Positions 37,624-47,501 of a stretch of DNA of 64,000 nt are shown here, in pieces; position 1 is the stretch's first letter, and every line of letters begins with the position of its first letter. The notes beneath the pieces were generated by a model. That model worked only from the letters and a program-made list of their open reading frames with translations, ran no database searches and had not been told where the DNA came from. Position numbers and translations under genes: made by a program. The DNA comes from Phycisphaerae bacterium (GTDB lineage: Bacteria > Planctomycetota > Phycisphaerae > Sedimentisphaerales > Anaerohalosphaeraceae): the NCBI GenBank assembly GCA_018052735.1, contig JAGPMT010000005.1, positions 1 to 64,000 of the forward strand, read 5' to 3'.

Positions 37624-38487
37624 ATGGAAATAATCCATACAATAGAGCAAATCCGCCAATGCGTAAAAGCAGCGCGAAACAGAAATCTCACAGTAGGGCT
37701 TGTTCCCACGATGGGGGCGCTGCACGAAGGGCACGGCTCGCTTATAATAGCTGCCAAGAAGCAATGCGGCTATGTTGTAATCAGTATTTTTGTCAATCCG
37801 ACACAATTCGGCCCCAGCGAGGATTATAACCGTTATCCTCGTACTTTTGATGCCGATGCAGCGTATTGCCGAAATCTGGGTGTGGATGCGGTTTTCGCCC
37901 CTTCCGTTGAGCAAATGTATCCTGCCGAACAGTTGGTTTGGGTACATCCAGAGAAATTAACAGACCACTTATGCGGGGCTTCGCGGCCCGGACATTTTCG
38001 CGGTGTAGCAACCGTCTGCACCAAGCTGTTTAATATTGTACAGCCGGATATCGCTTATTTCGGACAGAAAGATGCACAGCAGGTGGTTGTGATACGCCGA
38101 ATGGTTCAGGATTTGAATATTCCGATTCAAATCTGCGTCTGTCCGATTATCCGCGAACCGGATGGTTTGGCTATGAGCAGCCGAAACCGGTATTTATCCC
38201 CAGCCGAACGCCGTCAGGCCTTGTGCCTTTACAATGCCCTTACAGCATGTCGCAGCCGAATAGCCGCCGGCCAGAGAAATGCTAAGCTGCTCATTGATTT
38301 GATGGCTGGCATCATAGCAGACAGCGGCGGACGAATTGATTACATCAGTATTGTCGATCCGCACACACTTGAACCTCTCGAATATATTGAGCAAACAGCT
38401 CTGGTCGCATTGGCCGTCCATATTGGAAATACCCGTCTGATCGATAATCTTCTAATCGACTTGAACAATTTGTCTGGGCCTGTATAA
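37624..38487 (+). CDS. panC: Pantothenate synthetase
   Basis: Joins pantoate and beta-alanine with ATP. 287 residues. VPTMGALHEGH near 27-37 (HIGH-type), SIFVNPTQFGPSEDY, the FGQKDAQQ motif near 140-147, and the KMSKS-like MSSRN. ATG follows the folK stop with no gap. Supplies coenzyme A synthesis together with panD. Confidence 0.96.
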   Translation: MEIIHTIEQIRQCVKAARNRNLTVGLVPTMGALHEGHGSLIIAAKKQCGYVVISIFVNPTQFGPSEDYNRYPRTFDADAAYCRNLGVDAVFAPSVEQMYPAEQLVWVHPEKLTDHLCGASRPGHFRGVATVCTKLFNIVQPDIAYFGQKDAQQVVVIRRMVQDLNIPIQICVCPIIREPDGLAMSSRNRYLSPAERRQALCLYNALTACRSRIAAGQRNAKLLIDLMAGIIADSGGRIDYISIVDPHTLEPLEYIEQTALVALAVHIGNTRLIDNLLIDLNNLSGPV

Positions 38488-38518
38488 TAATGCCTAACTG
38501 CTTTTCAGGAATAATGTT

Positions 38519-38881
38519 ATGTTAATCAAAGCGTTAAAAGGGAAAATTCACCGCTGTCGGGTCACGCAGACCAAAATTGATTACCCCGGCAGTATTGGGA
38601 TAGATGCACAAATGCTCGCTGCGGCCGGCATTTCCCCGTACGAAGAAGTGCTCTTGGCCAACGTAACCAACGGCGAACGCGTGGAAACCTATGTCGTTCC
38701 GGCCCCAGCCGGCAGCCGAGATATCATCATTCTTGGCGCGGCGGCCCGATTATTCAGCCCCGGTGATATTGTGATTATTATGAACTTTGCTTATTACTCT
38801 CCAGAGGAATTACAAAATCTCCAGCCCAAAGTGCTTGTCTGTGACGAACACAATAATTATTCTGTCCTGCAGAAATCGTAA
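38519..38881 (+). CDS. panD: Aspartate 1-decarboxylase
   Basis: Makes beta-alanine for pantothenate. 120 residues, pro-enzyme. The self-cleavage site is G24-S25 in YPGSIGID, giving the pyruvoyl group. K9 and the conserved GAAARL segment are present. 31 bases after panC. The stop is followed at once by lgt. Confidence 0.95.
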   Translation: MLIKALKGKIHRCRVTQTKIDYPGSIGIDAQMLAAAGISPYEEVLLANVTNGERVETYVVPAPAGSRDIIILGAAARLFSPGDIVIIMNFAYYSPEELQNLQPKVLVCDEHNNYSVLQKS

Positions 38882-39829
38882 ATGCATCCGGAACTTTTTA
38901 CTATACCGTTTCTGAATATCTCCGTCAAAAGCTACGGAACAATGATGGTCATTGGTTTTCTGGCTTCTGTATGGCTGATGCGGCGGATGATGAACCGTAT
39001 GGGTCAAAATCCTGAATGGATAACCAATATCGCTATGTATGCACTTCTCTGGGGCATTGCGGGGGCAAGAGTTTTTTATGTCGTTCATCATAATGATGTA
39101 TTTCGCAGCCGGCCGCTTGAGATATTTGCTGTCTGGCAGGGGGGGCTGGAACTTCTGGGGGGAGTGCTGACAGCGATTGCTTTTTTGGGATTCTATCTTC
39201 GCCGGAGAAAACTTCCAATAGTGCTGTATCTGGATGTGCTGGCCGTCGGGCTTATGGTGGGTTTGGGATTCGGACGAATCGGCTGCTTTCTGAACGGCTG
39301 CTGCTACGGCAAAGTAACCGATGTTCCTTGGGCGGTTCGTTTTCCCTACGGCAGCCCGGCATTCTATGGTCAGATACAGCCCGACCCCTCACGCGGACGC
39401 AGCCAACCGCATATGGAGCTGCCCGATTCGTATTTTCAGGACGGGTATCTCAAGCCGTTGGCGTTGTTGACGCCCGAACAGAAACAGGCCATTTCTGATG
39501 GTGCTGTCTGCTCTTTGCCGGTTCATCCCACACAGATTTATTCGAGCATCAACGCTTTTCTGATTGCAGGCATCCTGTATGCTCTCTGGATGAAATTCGC
39601 CGAGTCTCGACCCGGCATAGTGATGAGTTTAATGCTTGTTTTTTATGGAATTACGCGCATCTTCCTTGAAAGTCTCAGAGACGATAATCCGTTTGAATAT
39701 AATTGGTGGGCAGTCTATAAAGGCGGAACAGTCTCGCAGAATATCTGTATCTATCTGATTTTAACCGGTATTATCCTGCTGATTTACTTTATCACACGAA
39801 CACCGACACGACTAAAAACTCATCGCTAA
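38882..39829 (+). CDS. lgt: Prolipoprotein diacylglyceryl transferase
   Basis: Transfers diacylglycerol to the lipobox Cys of prolipoproteins at the inner membrane. 315 residues, multi-pass. Typical N-terminal SYGTMMVIGFLASVW, the GGLELLGGV segment, the GRIGCFLNGCCYG signature near residues 134-146, and HPTQIYSS. Its stop overlaps that of the convergent broken lipoprotein gene. Confidence 0.95.
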   Translation: MHPELFTIPFLNISVKSYGTMMVIGFLASVWLMRRMMNRMGQNPEWITNIAMYALLWGIAGARVFYVVHHNDVFRSRPLEIFAVWQGGLELLGGVLTAIAFLGFYLRRRKLPIVLYLDVLAVGLMVGLGFGRIGCFLNGCCYGKVTDVPWAVRFPYGSPAFYGQIQPDPSRGRSQPHMELPDSYFQDGYLKPLALLTPEQKQAISDGAVCSLPVHPTQIYSSINAFLIAGILYALWMKFAESRPGIVMSLMLVFYGITRIFLESLRDDNPFEYNWWAVYKGGTVSQNICIYLILTGIILLIYFITRTPTRLKTHR

Positions 39830-40458
39830 CGGCCATCCGTCTTCTTTTTGCGAGTCATTTTTCCTGACTCTTCCATATAGCTTCCGTCAGGCATAAGAAT
39901 GCGTTCCGTTGCAATCGCGATGTCGTTATTGATTTTCTCTATGATCCGTGTGCTTTTGTGACCTGTCGCCCATTTCCAATCCATAATCTCCCGCTTTCCG
40001 TCGCAAGTTCCTCTGCCTTCGGCGATGCACCGCAAGCTGTCAAAAAGATATCCGATCGTCTCTCCTGTGCGCTGGTCAATTGTATAAACCTCCAGCGAGC
40101 AAAAGGGCTGATTCTTAAATCGCTCTATTTCTTCGTCCGAAGCATGAAGCTGCTCTTTGAGGTACTGCAGTTGTTCCGGCGTTATCTCGGTGACCACGGC
40201 AGTACCTTTGTGAAAGCGAAACTGCCCGTTAAGTGCCAGCTCGGTCCGCCCCTCGCCGGTGCCATACCCCGCATCGGATTAGCCCGTCAGTTCCCAATCG
40301 CCCACAAGCCAAGTGCTCCACGCATCCTGACGGGGCAGAGGATTAAACCTATAATTGGCGGATTCAACGATAGTGGGAGTATCTTTTGTAACCCGATGGC
40401 ATGATATGCTAAAGAATGCAATCACAATGGCCGACATTGTAAGGATTGAACGTATCAT
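39826..40458 (-). pseudogene. DUF1579-like lipoprotein gene with one in-frame TAA
   Basis: Read on the minus strand from an ATG at 40458 with a perfect AAGGAGAT before it, the frame gives a lipoprotein-type signal (MIRSILTMSA..., Cys at residue 20), then ...STWLVGDWELTG, a TAA stop at codon 60 (40281-40279), then continues in the same frame SDAGYGTGEGRTELAL and on for 150 more codons to TAG. The part after the stop keeps the order of DUF1579/THAP4-like beta-barrel proteins (TIDQRTGETIGYLFDS, ..., ILMPDGSYMEESGKMTRK). Only one base would restore it (for example GAA to TAA). The downstream part could also be read from an internal GTG at 40197. It may be a recent pseudogene, a recoded stop, or an assembly error. 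Confidence 0.75.
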
Positions 40459-40565
40459 AATAAATCTCCTTAATTTGGACGGCCTGTATTATACCCTTCC
40501 AAAAATAAATGCGGCCAGTAAAAAATCTCCAATAAATCGATTAGGGCCGCATATAAAAACACGGA

Positions 40566-41726
40566 TTAGATAATCCCTTCCAGTGCCTGTATTAATTCTG
40601 TCAGGTGTTTTTCTGTATGGGCGGACTGGACGGAGACCCGGAGGCGGGCGGTATTTTGTGGAACGGTAGGGGGGCGGATTGCACTAACAAAAAGACCCTG
40701 CTCATAAAGGCGGCGGGATACCGCTGCTGTTTCTCGGGAATCCCCTATTATAACGGGGATAATGTGGGTTGTGCTTTGGCCAATATTCAATCCTAATTGC
40801 TGGAATTGATTTCTTAAATAAGCTGCATTGTTGTGCAGACGCTTGCGCCGTTCCGGCTCGGCTTGAATAATGTCTAATGCCTTCAATGCGGCAGCGGCTA
40901 TGGCACAAGATGGAGCGGTCGTATAAATAAAAGAACGAGCTCGGTTAATCAGATAGTCTATTACCGTTTCAGGCCCGGCCGCAATGGCCCCGCTGACACC
41001 TGCCGCTTTACCCAACGGCACGATGAGGATGTCAATATCCGACAAGAGGCCTTCTTGCTGGCATAAACCTGCACCCGCCGAACCAAAGCAGCCGAAACTA
41101 TGGGCCTCGTCGACAATCAAGATAGCATTATACTTCTTCTTCAGCCGTACTAATTCGGCCAGATTGGCAGTATCCCCATCCATTGAAAAGACGCTTTCAG
41201 TTACAATGAAGCGGTTTTTATAGTTTTTTTCGCTCAAATACTTTTCCAGACGCTCCAGCTGATTGCGTCGATAGGTGTGAAAAATCGCCTCGCATGCTCT
41301 GGCAGCATCGATAATAGAAGCGTGGTCAAATTTATCCAGCAAAACAATGTCGCCTTTCTGCGGCAGGGCTGTCAAAACCCCCTGATTTGCCATCCAGCCG
41401 GAAGGGAAATAAAGAGCAGCTTCTTTGTCTAAAAATGCGGCAAATGCCTGTTCCAGTTCTGTATGCGGCCGCTGGGTTCCGCAAATCAGCCGTGAGGCTG
41501 ACGCTCCAAGACCGTACCGCTGAATAGCTTCTATGGCTGCATGACAAATCCTTTGATCTTCTGCCAAATTAAGATAGTTATTGCTGCAGAAAAGCGTTTT
41601 TTTGCTTCCGTCGGCCATTTGTACCGTCGGCCCCTGTGCTGAATCTATGCATACACACCGCCGCAACAGACCGTCCTGCTCTAAGTGAGCCAGCTGATTT
41701 CGGTAAAAATCAAAGGTATCCATCAT
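40566..41726 (-). CDS. bioF: 8-amino-7-oxononanoate synthase or related alpha-oxoamine synthase
   Basis: 386 residues, PLP-dependent. NNYLNLAEDQ near the start, GLGASASRLICGTQ, the DEAHSFGCFG motif, and the PLP Lys in PLGKAAGVSGA. BioF joins pimeloyl thioester and alanine for biotin. KBL or serine palmitoyltransferase-like members share these motifs, and no other bio gene is adjacent, so the exact substrate is less certain. Start ATG at 41726 (the next codon is also ATG). Confidence 0.82.
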   Translation of the reverse strand: MMDTFDFYRNQLAHLEQDGLLRRCVCIDSAQGPTVQMADGSKKTLFCSNNYLNLAEDQRICHAAIEAIQRYGLGASASRLICGTQRPHTELEQAFAAFLDKEAALYFPSGWMANQGVLTALPQKGDIVLLDKFDHASIIDAARACEAIFHTYRRNQLERLEKYLSEKNYKNRFIVTESVFSMDGDTANLAELVRLKKKYNAILIVDEAHSFGCFGSAGAGLCQQEGLLSDIDILIVPLGKAAGVSGAIAAGPETVIDYLINRARSFIYTTAPSCAIAAAALKALDIIQAEPERRKRLHNNAAYLRNQFQQLGLNIGQSTTHIIPVIIGDSRETAAVSRRLYEQGLFVSAIRPPTVPQNTARLRVSVQSAHTEKHLTELIQALEGII

Positions 41727-41814
41727 TTTGGCATTTTACTATTGAACCCGTTTCAATTTTGGTAGATATTATAATCATTGATTTGCCTAATTATAGCATA
41801 TTTTAGGAAACCAA

Positions 41815-42663
41815 ATGGGTATTTATGACAGAGATTACAGCAGGCCAGTTCGCCAAGAGCTGTATAGCATGGGGATGGGCTTTCGGACATTGCCGCCGGT
41901 GGTCAAATGGCTGCTGATAGGCAATTTTGCAATTTTTGTTGCCGCTAATCTGCTTCCCAAAGCGGGTAAGCAGATTTACCTTTTCGGGGCAGTTCTTCCT
42001 GTTAACGCCGTTTATATGATTCAGCTTTGGCGGGTTATTACCTATCAATTTCTCCACGGCGGGGTAGGCCACCTTTTGTTTAATCTGATGGTGCTCTACT
42101 TTATGGGGCCGTTGGTAGAATGCCAGTGGGGTTCAAAAGCATTTTTAAAGTTCTATTTGATTTGCGGAGCAGCCGGAGGAATTGTATACACGCTCTTGGT
42201 GCTGCTTCATGTGCTTCCTGCCGCTATGATGGTTGGAGCATCAGGAGCAATATACGGCGTCATGGCGGCGCTTGCGGTTATGTTTCCGCAAATGAGGGTG
42301 CTGCTGTGGGGAATTATACCTATGACAATGGTCCGTCTGATTATCCTGCTGGTTATTGTGAGCATGCTGATGATTGCCTTCGGGGAAAATGCCGGCGGGG
42401 AAGCTGCCCATCTGTCCGGTTTGGCAATGGGTTTTTTGTATATGAAGGTCAAACCTTGGGCGGTGCGGCTTCGCATGGAACGCAGCAAGGGGGCTTGGGC
42501 AAGAAAAATAGAGCAGGACAGACTCTTTCAGGCAGAAGTTGACCGTATCCTTGAGAAAGTGCACCGGCAGGGAATCCATTCCCTCACCGCACAGGAAAAA
42601 CAGACTCTCCAAGAAGCCACACGTCGGGAACAGGAAGCTTCGGTAAAATCTTCTCTGCAATAG
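41815..42663 (+). CDS. Rhomboid-family intramembrane serine protease
   Basis: 282 residues with six membrane segments. Catalytic Ser143 in GASGAIYG and His199 in AAHLSG. HLLFN (86-90) supplies the conserved His/Asn of TM2. The cytoplasmic C-terminal tail (about 215-282) is charged and helical. Substrate unknown. Confidence 0.93.
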   Translation: MGIYDRDYSRPVRQELYSMGMGFRTLPPVVKWLLIGNFAIFVAANLLPKAGKQIYLFGAVLPVNAVYMIQLWRVITYQFLHGGVGHLLFNLMVLYFMGPLVECQWGSKAFLKFYLICGAAGGIVYTLLVLLHVLPAAMMVGASGAIYGVMAALAVMFPQMRVLLWGIIPMTMVRLIILLVIVSMLMIAFGENAGGEAAHLSGLAMGFLYMKVKPWAVRLRMERSKGAWARKIEQDRLFQAEVDRILEKVHRQGIHSLTAQEKQTLQEATRREQEASVKSSLQ

Positions 42664-42810
42664 AAAGAGCGGTTCCTGTTTTTGTGAGGCTGTTTTAGTC
42701 AGAAGAAATGTTTCTTAATCCATATTATCCGCTGCTTTGTACTTATTCCTGTCAGGATTTTTTTCAGTTTATCTTGAAATCAGTGTGGTCTTGTGTTAAA
42801 AATTTCGGCC

Positions 42811-44208
42811 ATGCAGACTTTAAGAAATAAAATAGTATGCCTGAGCGGCTTTATTGGCCTGGTCATCGGCTTTGCGCAGGGCGATGTGGTTCAGGATCTT
42901 ATTGTACGTCATAAACAGACGAAAACCGTATTTTCGATTATGGCTGTCGAAGCGAAAACGGGGGCTGTTCTTTACCAGCTCCATCCTGACAAGCCCATGA
43001 TACCCGCATCTAATATGAAGCTGATTACCACTTCGGCGGCGCTGCACTACTTGGGCGGGGATTATATATTCAAAACCAAAGTTGGAATTCTCGGCAGCGA
43101 TTTAGTGATTGTAGGGGGCGGTGATCCTCTGTTGGCAGATCCCAAGAATGATTCCGCACCCGGCCAAGCAGCCACGCTTTTGATAAGCAGAATTCTCTTG
43201 GCAGTCAAAGATTCCGGAATCCACCAGATTGATAATATTATTGTTGATACCAGCTTCTTTGACAACAACAGAGTCCATCCTTCTTGGCCGAAAGAGCAGT
43301 TGAATCAGTGGTACGCCTGCGAAGTCAGCGGACTGAATTTCCACAACAACTGTATCCGATTAACGGCTGCCCGAAATGGAAAAGAAGCTGCTCTTTCAAT
43401 GATACCTGAAAACTCATATGTTCATCTGATTAACCAGATACAAGTCGCTTCAAGCGGGACCAGTGCCGTAGGAGCCTATCGCAATTCCGTCCCCAACAGA
43501 CTGCTGGTGAAAGGCAAGCTTAATCAGGCAGCCGGATTTGATGTGGCCATTGAAAATCCGGCTGGACTTCTGGCTTCCATTGTAAAAGATCGGCTTCAGA
43601 AAGAAGGATTTCCGGTTCGGGGACAGATTCTGCAGCAGTATATTAAGCAGAATGAGGCGATACGTTATCTGGTTATCATAGAAACCCCTATTGCCGAAGT
43701 GCTGAAACGCTGTAACACCAACAGTTTGGGTTTAGCTGCAGAATGTTTGGTCAAAACCATTTCGGCCGAAAACACGCAGGGACACATCAACGGAGAATGG
43801 CCGCATGGATTAAATCTGATTTCTCGGTATCTCGACTCACTGGGTATTCCAAAAGAACAATACGTTCTGGATGACGGCAGCGGATTGAGCCGGAACAACC
43901 GTTTGTCCGCGTACTGTCTCATCACGGTCTTGAAAGACATGTATTTTCATCCGGATTCATCCATTTTTCTGTCATCGCTGGCTGTCGGAGGCCTTGAGGG
44001 AACAGCCGAAAAATATTTTCAGGAACCTCCTTACAAGGGTACAATTCTCGGAAAAACCGGCTATATTGCCGGCGTGCGCTCGTTTTCGGGCATCTGCAGA
44101 ACTCCCGCCGGCGATATCCTCTTCAGTATTCTGTCAGAAGGGCCAAGCAGTGCAGCGCGGTCCTGTATCAATGACATTACAAAAGCCATCTACGACAGAA
44201 AATTATAG
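42811..44208 (+). CDS. dacB: D-alanyl-D-alanine carboxypeptidase/endopeptidase, PBP4 type
   Basis: Family S13. I use the ATG at 42811, which begins directly with a signal peptide (residues 1-24); a GTG at 42793 would add six residues. 465 residues. Catalytic SxxK is S67-N-M-K70 (IPASNMK), the SxN element is in GSGLSRNN, and the KTG is in LGKTGYIAG near the end. The family has a large insert domain, seen here as the region around residues 90-260. Acts on peptidoglycan cross-links in the periplasm, in keeping with a peptidoglycan-bearing planctomycete. Confidence 0.92.
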   Translation: MQTLRNKIVCLSGFIGLVIGFAQGDVVQDLIVRHKQTKTVFSIMAVEAKTGAVLYQLHPDKPMIPASNMKLITTSAALHYLGGDYIFKTKVGILGSDLVIVGGGDPLLADPKNDSAPGQAATLLISRILLAVKDSGIHQIDNIIVDTSFFDNNRVHPSWPKEQLNQWYACEVSGLNFHNNCIRLTAARNGKEAALSMIPENSYVHLINQIQVASSGTSAVGAYRNSVPNRLLVKGKLNQAAGFDVAIENPAGLLASIVKDRLQKEGFPVRGQILQQYIKQNEAIRYLVIIETPIAEVLKRCNTNSLGLAAECLVKTISAENTQGHINGEWPHGLNLISRYLDSLGIPKEQYVLDDGSGLSRNNRLSAYCLITVLKDMYFHPDSSIFLSSLAVGGLEGTAEKYFQEPPYKGTILGKTGYIAGVRSFSGICRTPAGDILFSILSEGPSSAARSCINDITKAIYDRKL

Positions 44209-44217
44209 ACGCCTGTT

Positions 44218-45216
44218 TCAGACTGCCAGTTCGCCTGTCAATTCCTCAATCAAATCGGATATTGTAATCAGCCCGACGGCGCGTCTGGTTCCTTTGCTGT
44301 AATCTACAACCAAAGCGATGCGGTCGCGGCGATTCCGCAGAATATTTATAGCTTCGATGATGGAAGCAGTCCGGCTGACTTCTGCAAGAGGCATCACATA
44401 GGGGCAGACTGTCTCAAAATCTTCCTTGCTGCTCAGTACATCATAAATGGAAAGATAGCCTACAATATCAGATGGATTTCGGTCATATACAAGCTGCCGT
44501 GTAAACCGGCTTTGCGAGAGGTGCCGGAGCAAATCCTGACGTGTTATCATCAAGGGGATTTTGCCCGCTTTTTCGATAGGAACCATCATAGAAGCAGCAG
44601 ACACGCCGGGTATATCAATTAATCGGTTAATCATCTCTCGCTGCGTCTGAGAAAGCAATCCTTCTTCCTGCGTTTCATGGATAATCTGGCGAACCTGATA
44701 ACGCTGGGTCTTATCAACAGCTTCTGTCGTATTTGTACTTAGGTTTAAAATCTTCGAAAAAAACAGTGAAAGATGCTTAAAAATCCAAAGAAGTCCTGAT
44801 CGGCAAAAGAGACGATGGATGTACCAGATGCCCCAAGATAAGCGGGGCAAAAGCGTGTCGGCCTTGTAGTAGAAAATATTTTTGGGAATCATCTCGCAGA
44901 AAATAAAAAGCAGGGGGGCCAGCAGAATCGCTGCATAAATTTCGGCTTTGTGCTGATTTTCAAGCTTGCGGTAAAGAAGGATTGTGACGATACTTGTAAT
45001 CAAATAATTCACACAGTTATTGCCCAGCAGCAGGGACAAGATAAGCATCGGGCCTTCATTGACCGCTTTCGACAGGATGGTGTAGGCCTTGCGTTTCTGC
45101 TCAACGCCCAGCCGCAGGCGGAATCGGCTTAAACGGTAAACACCGGTTTCTGCCCCTGAAAAAAGACCGCTGAAAATCATTAAAAATACTGCAAATCCAA
45201 GTCCAATCCAAACCAT
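44218..45216 (-). CDS. CNNM/CorC-type transporter protein, second gene of the pair
   Basis: 332 residues. N-terminal DUF21 membrane domain (FSGLFSGAETGVYRLS near 15-30, LGNNCVNYLITS, EMIPKNIFYY), then a CBS pair with the substitution-prone region near 205-325. The CorC_HlyC C-terminal domain is missing, unlike its neighbour. The start shares one base with the stop of the upstream paralogue (TGATG). Family members move Mg2+ or Co2+, or regulate such transport. Confidence 0.85.
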   Translation of the reverse strand: MVWIGLGFAVFLMIFSGLFSGAETGVYRLSRFRLRLGVEQKRKAYTILSKAVNEGPMLILSLLLGNNCVNYLITSIVTILLYRKLENQHKAEIYAAILLAPLLFIFCEMIPKNIFYYKADTLLPRLSWGIWYIHRLFCRSGLLWIFKHLSLFFSKILNLSTNTTEAVDKTQRYQVRQIIHETQEEGLLSQTQREMINRLIDIPGVSAASMMVPIEKAGKIPLMITRQDLLRHLSQSRFTRQLVYDRNPSDIVGYLSIYDVLSSKEDFETVCPYVMPLAEVSRTASIIEAINILRNRRDRIALVVDYSKGTRRAVGLITISDLIEELTGELAV

Positions 45217-46511
45217 CAGTGCGCTTCCATTGAATCGGAATTCACAAGCGGTTCCAGATTCAATATGACCGATTGAATCCGGTTGTTTTTCACTTGCTCT
45301 ATAGTAAACGTCATATTCTTAAACCGGATTTTATCGCCGGTTTTAGGAATCTTGCCCAAAAGGGCTGTTACAAATCCCCCGATAGTTGTCAGCCGGCCCT
45401 CATCCAGATTAATCCCGAAGGCCTCCGACCAATCATAAATGGCCAGATCCGCCAGCAGCCGGTATTGCAGAGGCCCGATGGCTTCTATTGGATTCTGTTC
45501 AGGCAGTTCTTCCATCGGACCAAGAAGATGTTCTATAATATCTTCCAGCTCGACAAATCCGGAAACGCCTCCGTATTCATCTACAACAACTGCATGATCA
45601 GTCTGGGTGTTTTTAAAAAAACCGATCAGCGATTCAACTGTCTTCTGTTCCGGAACAAAGTGAACCTTCCGCACCAGACAAGCCAGAGGCTGCTGGGAAT
45701 TTAAGAGGGTATCACACAGATGTACCATACCGACAATGTCATCGACTCCTGTTGCATAAACTGCCATCTTATCGATTCGGCGGGCAATCATTTCATCTCT
45801 GACAGCTGCCGTTTGCGAAGCAATCGAACAAATCGGCATTTCCACCCGCGGCAGCATAACATGGCGGACCTTTAAAAAACTAAACTTTAATATCTCCGTC
45901 AGCAGCAGGTTTTCATCATTGCTGATTAAGCCCTGTCGCCGGGACGATTCAAGGAGTATTTTCAGCTGATTTATTGAAATAGAAGGCGTTTGCTGATGAC
46001 GCACAAACAGCCGCAAGCTGGGCTGCACCACAAGCCAATCCAAAGCTCTCAGGATCGGTTTCAGCGAAGTCAGCACAATATAACAAACCGGCGACGCCCA
46101 CAGGCAAAACCGAACGGTATTGGCATAAGCCAGCGTCTTGGGCAGTATTTCTCCAAACAGCACAAGCATCATAAAGCAGATGATTCCTGAAATGGTTCCT
46201 GCAGCCGGACCATACCGATGACCAATTTTAAGAAGCAGTATGCTTGAACCGGCAAAAAAAAGCACATTCACAATCATATTGCCGAACAGCAGGGCCGTTA
46301 AAAAGCGGTTGGGATCTTTCAGAATTTCCGCAATCAGCCGTTCAATCGGCAAGGTCGAATGGGCAAACTGACGCACTGTTTTGCGCGGAAGCTGGAAAAA
46401 AGCCGTTTCAGAACCTGAAAAAAATGCAGAACAGGCCAGCAGTCCCGCCATCCAAATCATCTGCAGGCCGTAATCAAACACAAATGACGCCAAAACAGCA
46501 GTCGTGGGCAT
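45216..46511 (-). CDS. CNNM/CorC-type transporter protein, first gene of the pair
   Basis: About 431 residues from the ATG at 46511, which has AAGGAT nearby and lies 28 bases after the histidine-kinase stop; an in-frame ATG further upstream (46628) would overlap the kinase gene. DUF21 domain (CSAFFSGSETAFFQLP, FGNMIVNVLFF, GEILPKTLAYAN), two CBS motifs (VHLCDTLLNS, VVVDEYGGVSGFVELEDIIEHLLG) and a C-terminal CorC_HlyC domain (YRLLADLAIYDWSEAFGI to the end). Co-translated with its paralogue. Confidence 0.88.
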   Translation of the reverse strand: MPTTAVLASFVFDYGLQMIWMAGLLACSAFFSGSETAFFQLPRKTVRQFAHSTLPIERLIAEILKDPNRFLTALLFGNMIVNVLFFAGSSILLLKIGHRYGPAAGTISGIICFMMLVLFGEILPKTLAYANTVRFCLWASPVCYIVLTSLKPILRALDWLVVQPSLRLFVRHQQTPSISINQLKILLESSRRQGLISNDENLLLTEILKFSFLKVRHVMLPRVEMPICSIASQTAAVRDEMIARRIDKMAVYATGVDDIVGMVHLCDTLLNSQQPLACLVRKVHFVPEQKTVESLIGFFKNTQTDHAVVVDEYGGVSGFVELEDIIEHLLGPMEELPEQNPIEAIGPLQYRLLADLAIYDWSEAFGINLDEGRLTTIGGFVTALLGKIPKTGDKIRFKNMTFTIEQVKNNRIQSVILNLEPLVNSDSMEAH

Positions 46512-46539
46512 GAATTCAATCCTTTTTGGAAAGCTGCTT

Positions 46540-47358
46540 TTAAGGTCTCTGTTTTGGCAGCAGAATCCTAAAGCGGCTGCCTTGTCCCAACACCGAATCT
46601 GCAGCAATGCAGCCGCCATGCATTTCAATTATCTTTCGGCAGAAAGCCAATCCCAGTCCATTGCCGTTTTTTTTACCGGATGTGTAAAAAGGAGTAAAAA
46701 GCCGTTGCAGGTCATCCGGTTTGATTCCGCAGCCCGTATCCGTTATTTCGATTCGGATAAATTCAGCCCCGTCATCGGCAGCAATTGTCAGTACGCCTCC
46801 TTTTTCACGCATGGCCTGATGAGCATTCAGTATGAGGTTCATCATAACCTGCCTGAGAGCATCAACATCCCCATAAATGAAGAGTGCTTCAGGAACGTGT
46901 CGAACAACAGTTATTTTGTCCTTGGAAAAATCACGGCCTAAACATCCAAACACATCATCCAGCAAGGATGTGAGAAGGCATTTTTTATTCTCCTGCCTAC
47001 CGGCACCTGCCAAAAGCATAACTTTTTCCAGTATTTGCACAGCTTGCTTGGTTAAATACAGTGTTTTCTCTAAGGTTTTATCCAGCAGGGCGGCATCTTG
47101 GGGATTTTGCATCGCCAATTGTGTATAATTAATAACTGGCGTAAGCAGGTTATTCAATTCGTGAGCTGTCATGGCCCATGCCATACCAAGATTGGCAAGC
47201 GGTTGTAGTTGTGTTAGCTGCTCTTCGAGTTTTAGGCACTGATTTTCAAAATGAGCAATTTGATGATGTAGCGATTTCCGATTTTCAAGTAAGTGCGCCA
47301 AAATGTCCTGCTCCATCAGCAATCTGCGATAAATAATTTTTTTAGAAATATCTGCCAA
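46540..47358 (-). CDS. Cytoplasmic sensor histidine kinase
   Basis: 272 residues if started at the TTG at 47358; ATG at 47316 is an alternative, and neither has a clear Shine-Dalgarno. An N-terminal helical/coiled-coil lead (about 15-50), HisKA with the phospho-acceptor H66 in TAHELNNLLTPV, and HATPase_c with NLILNAHQAM (N box), DTGCGI (G1), LFTPFYTSGKKNGNGLGL (F and G2). There is no membrane segment or PAS/GAF domain. Divergent to the response regulator at 47567, a likely partner. Confidence 0.85.
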   Translation of the reverse strand: MADISKKIIYRRLLMEQDILAHLLENRKSLHHQIAHFENQCLKLEEQLTQLQPLANLGMAWAMTAHELNNLLTPVINYTQLAMQNPQDAALLDKTLEKTLYLTKQAVQILEKVMLLAGAGRQENKKCLLTSLLDDVFGCLGRDFSKDKITVVRHVPEALFIYGDVDALRQVMMNLILNAHQAMREKGGVLTIAADDGAEFIRIEITDTGCGIKPDDLQRLFTPFYTSGKKNGNGLGLAFCRKIIEMHGGCIAADSVLGQGSRFRILLPKQRP

Positions 47359-47501
47359 AATAATATCGGCAATTATCTAACCTTTTCTTGAAAAAAGACC
47401 CGATAAAGATAATTCTAATCCATTTGTAATGCATTTTTTAAAGAAAGCTGCTGGGCTTTGAGAAGTACCTGCTGCTTCTGTAGTCTGCCGGCGAGATTTT
47501 A

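Noticed and set aside
46512-46628. Longer N-terminus of the first CNNM protein
   Set aside because: It would overlap the kinase gene and adds Cys-rich sequence unlike the family; the ATG at 46511 begins the membrane domain properly.
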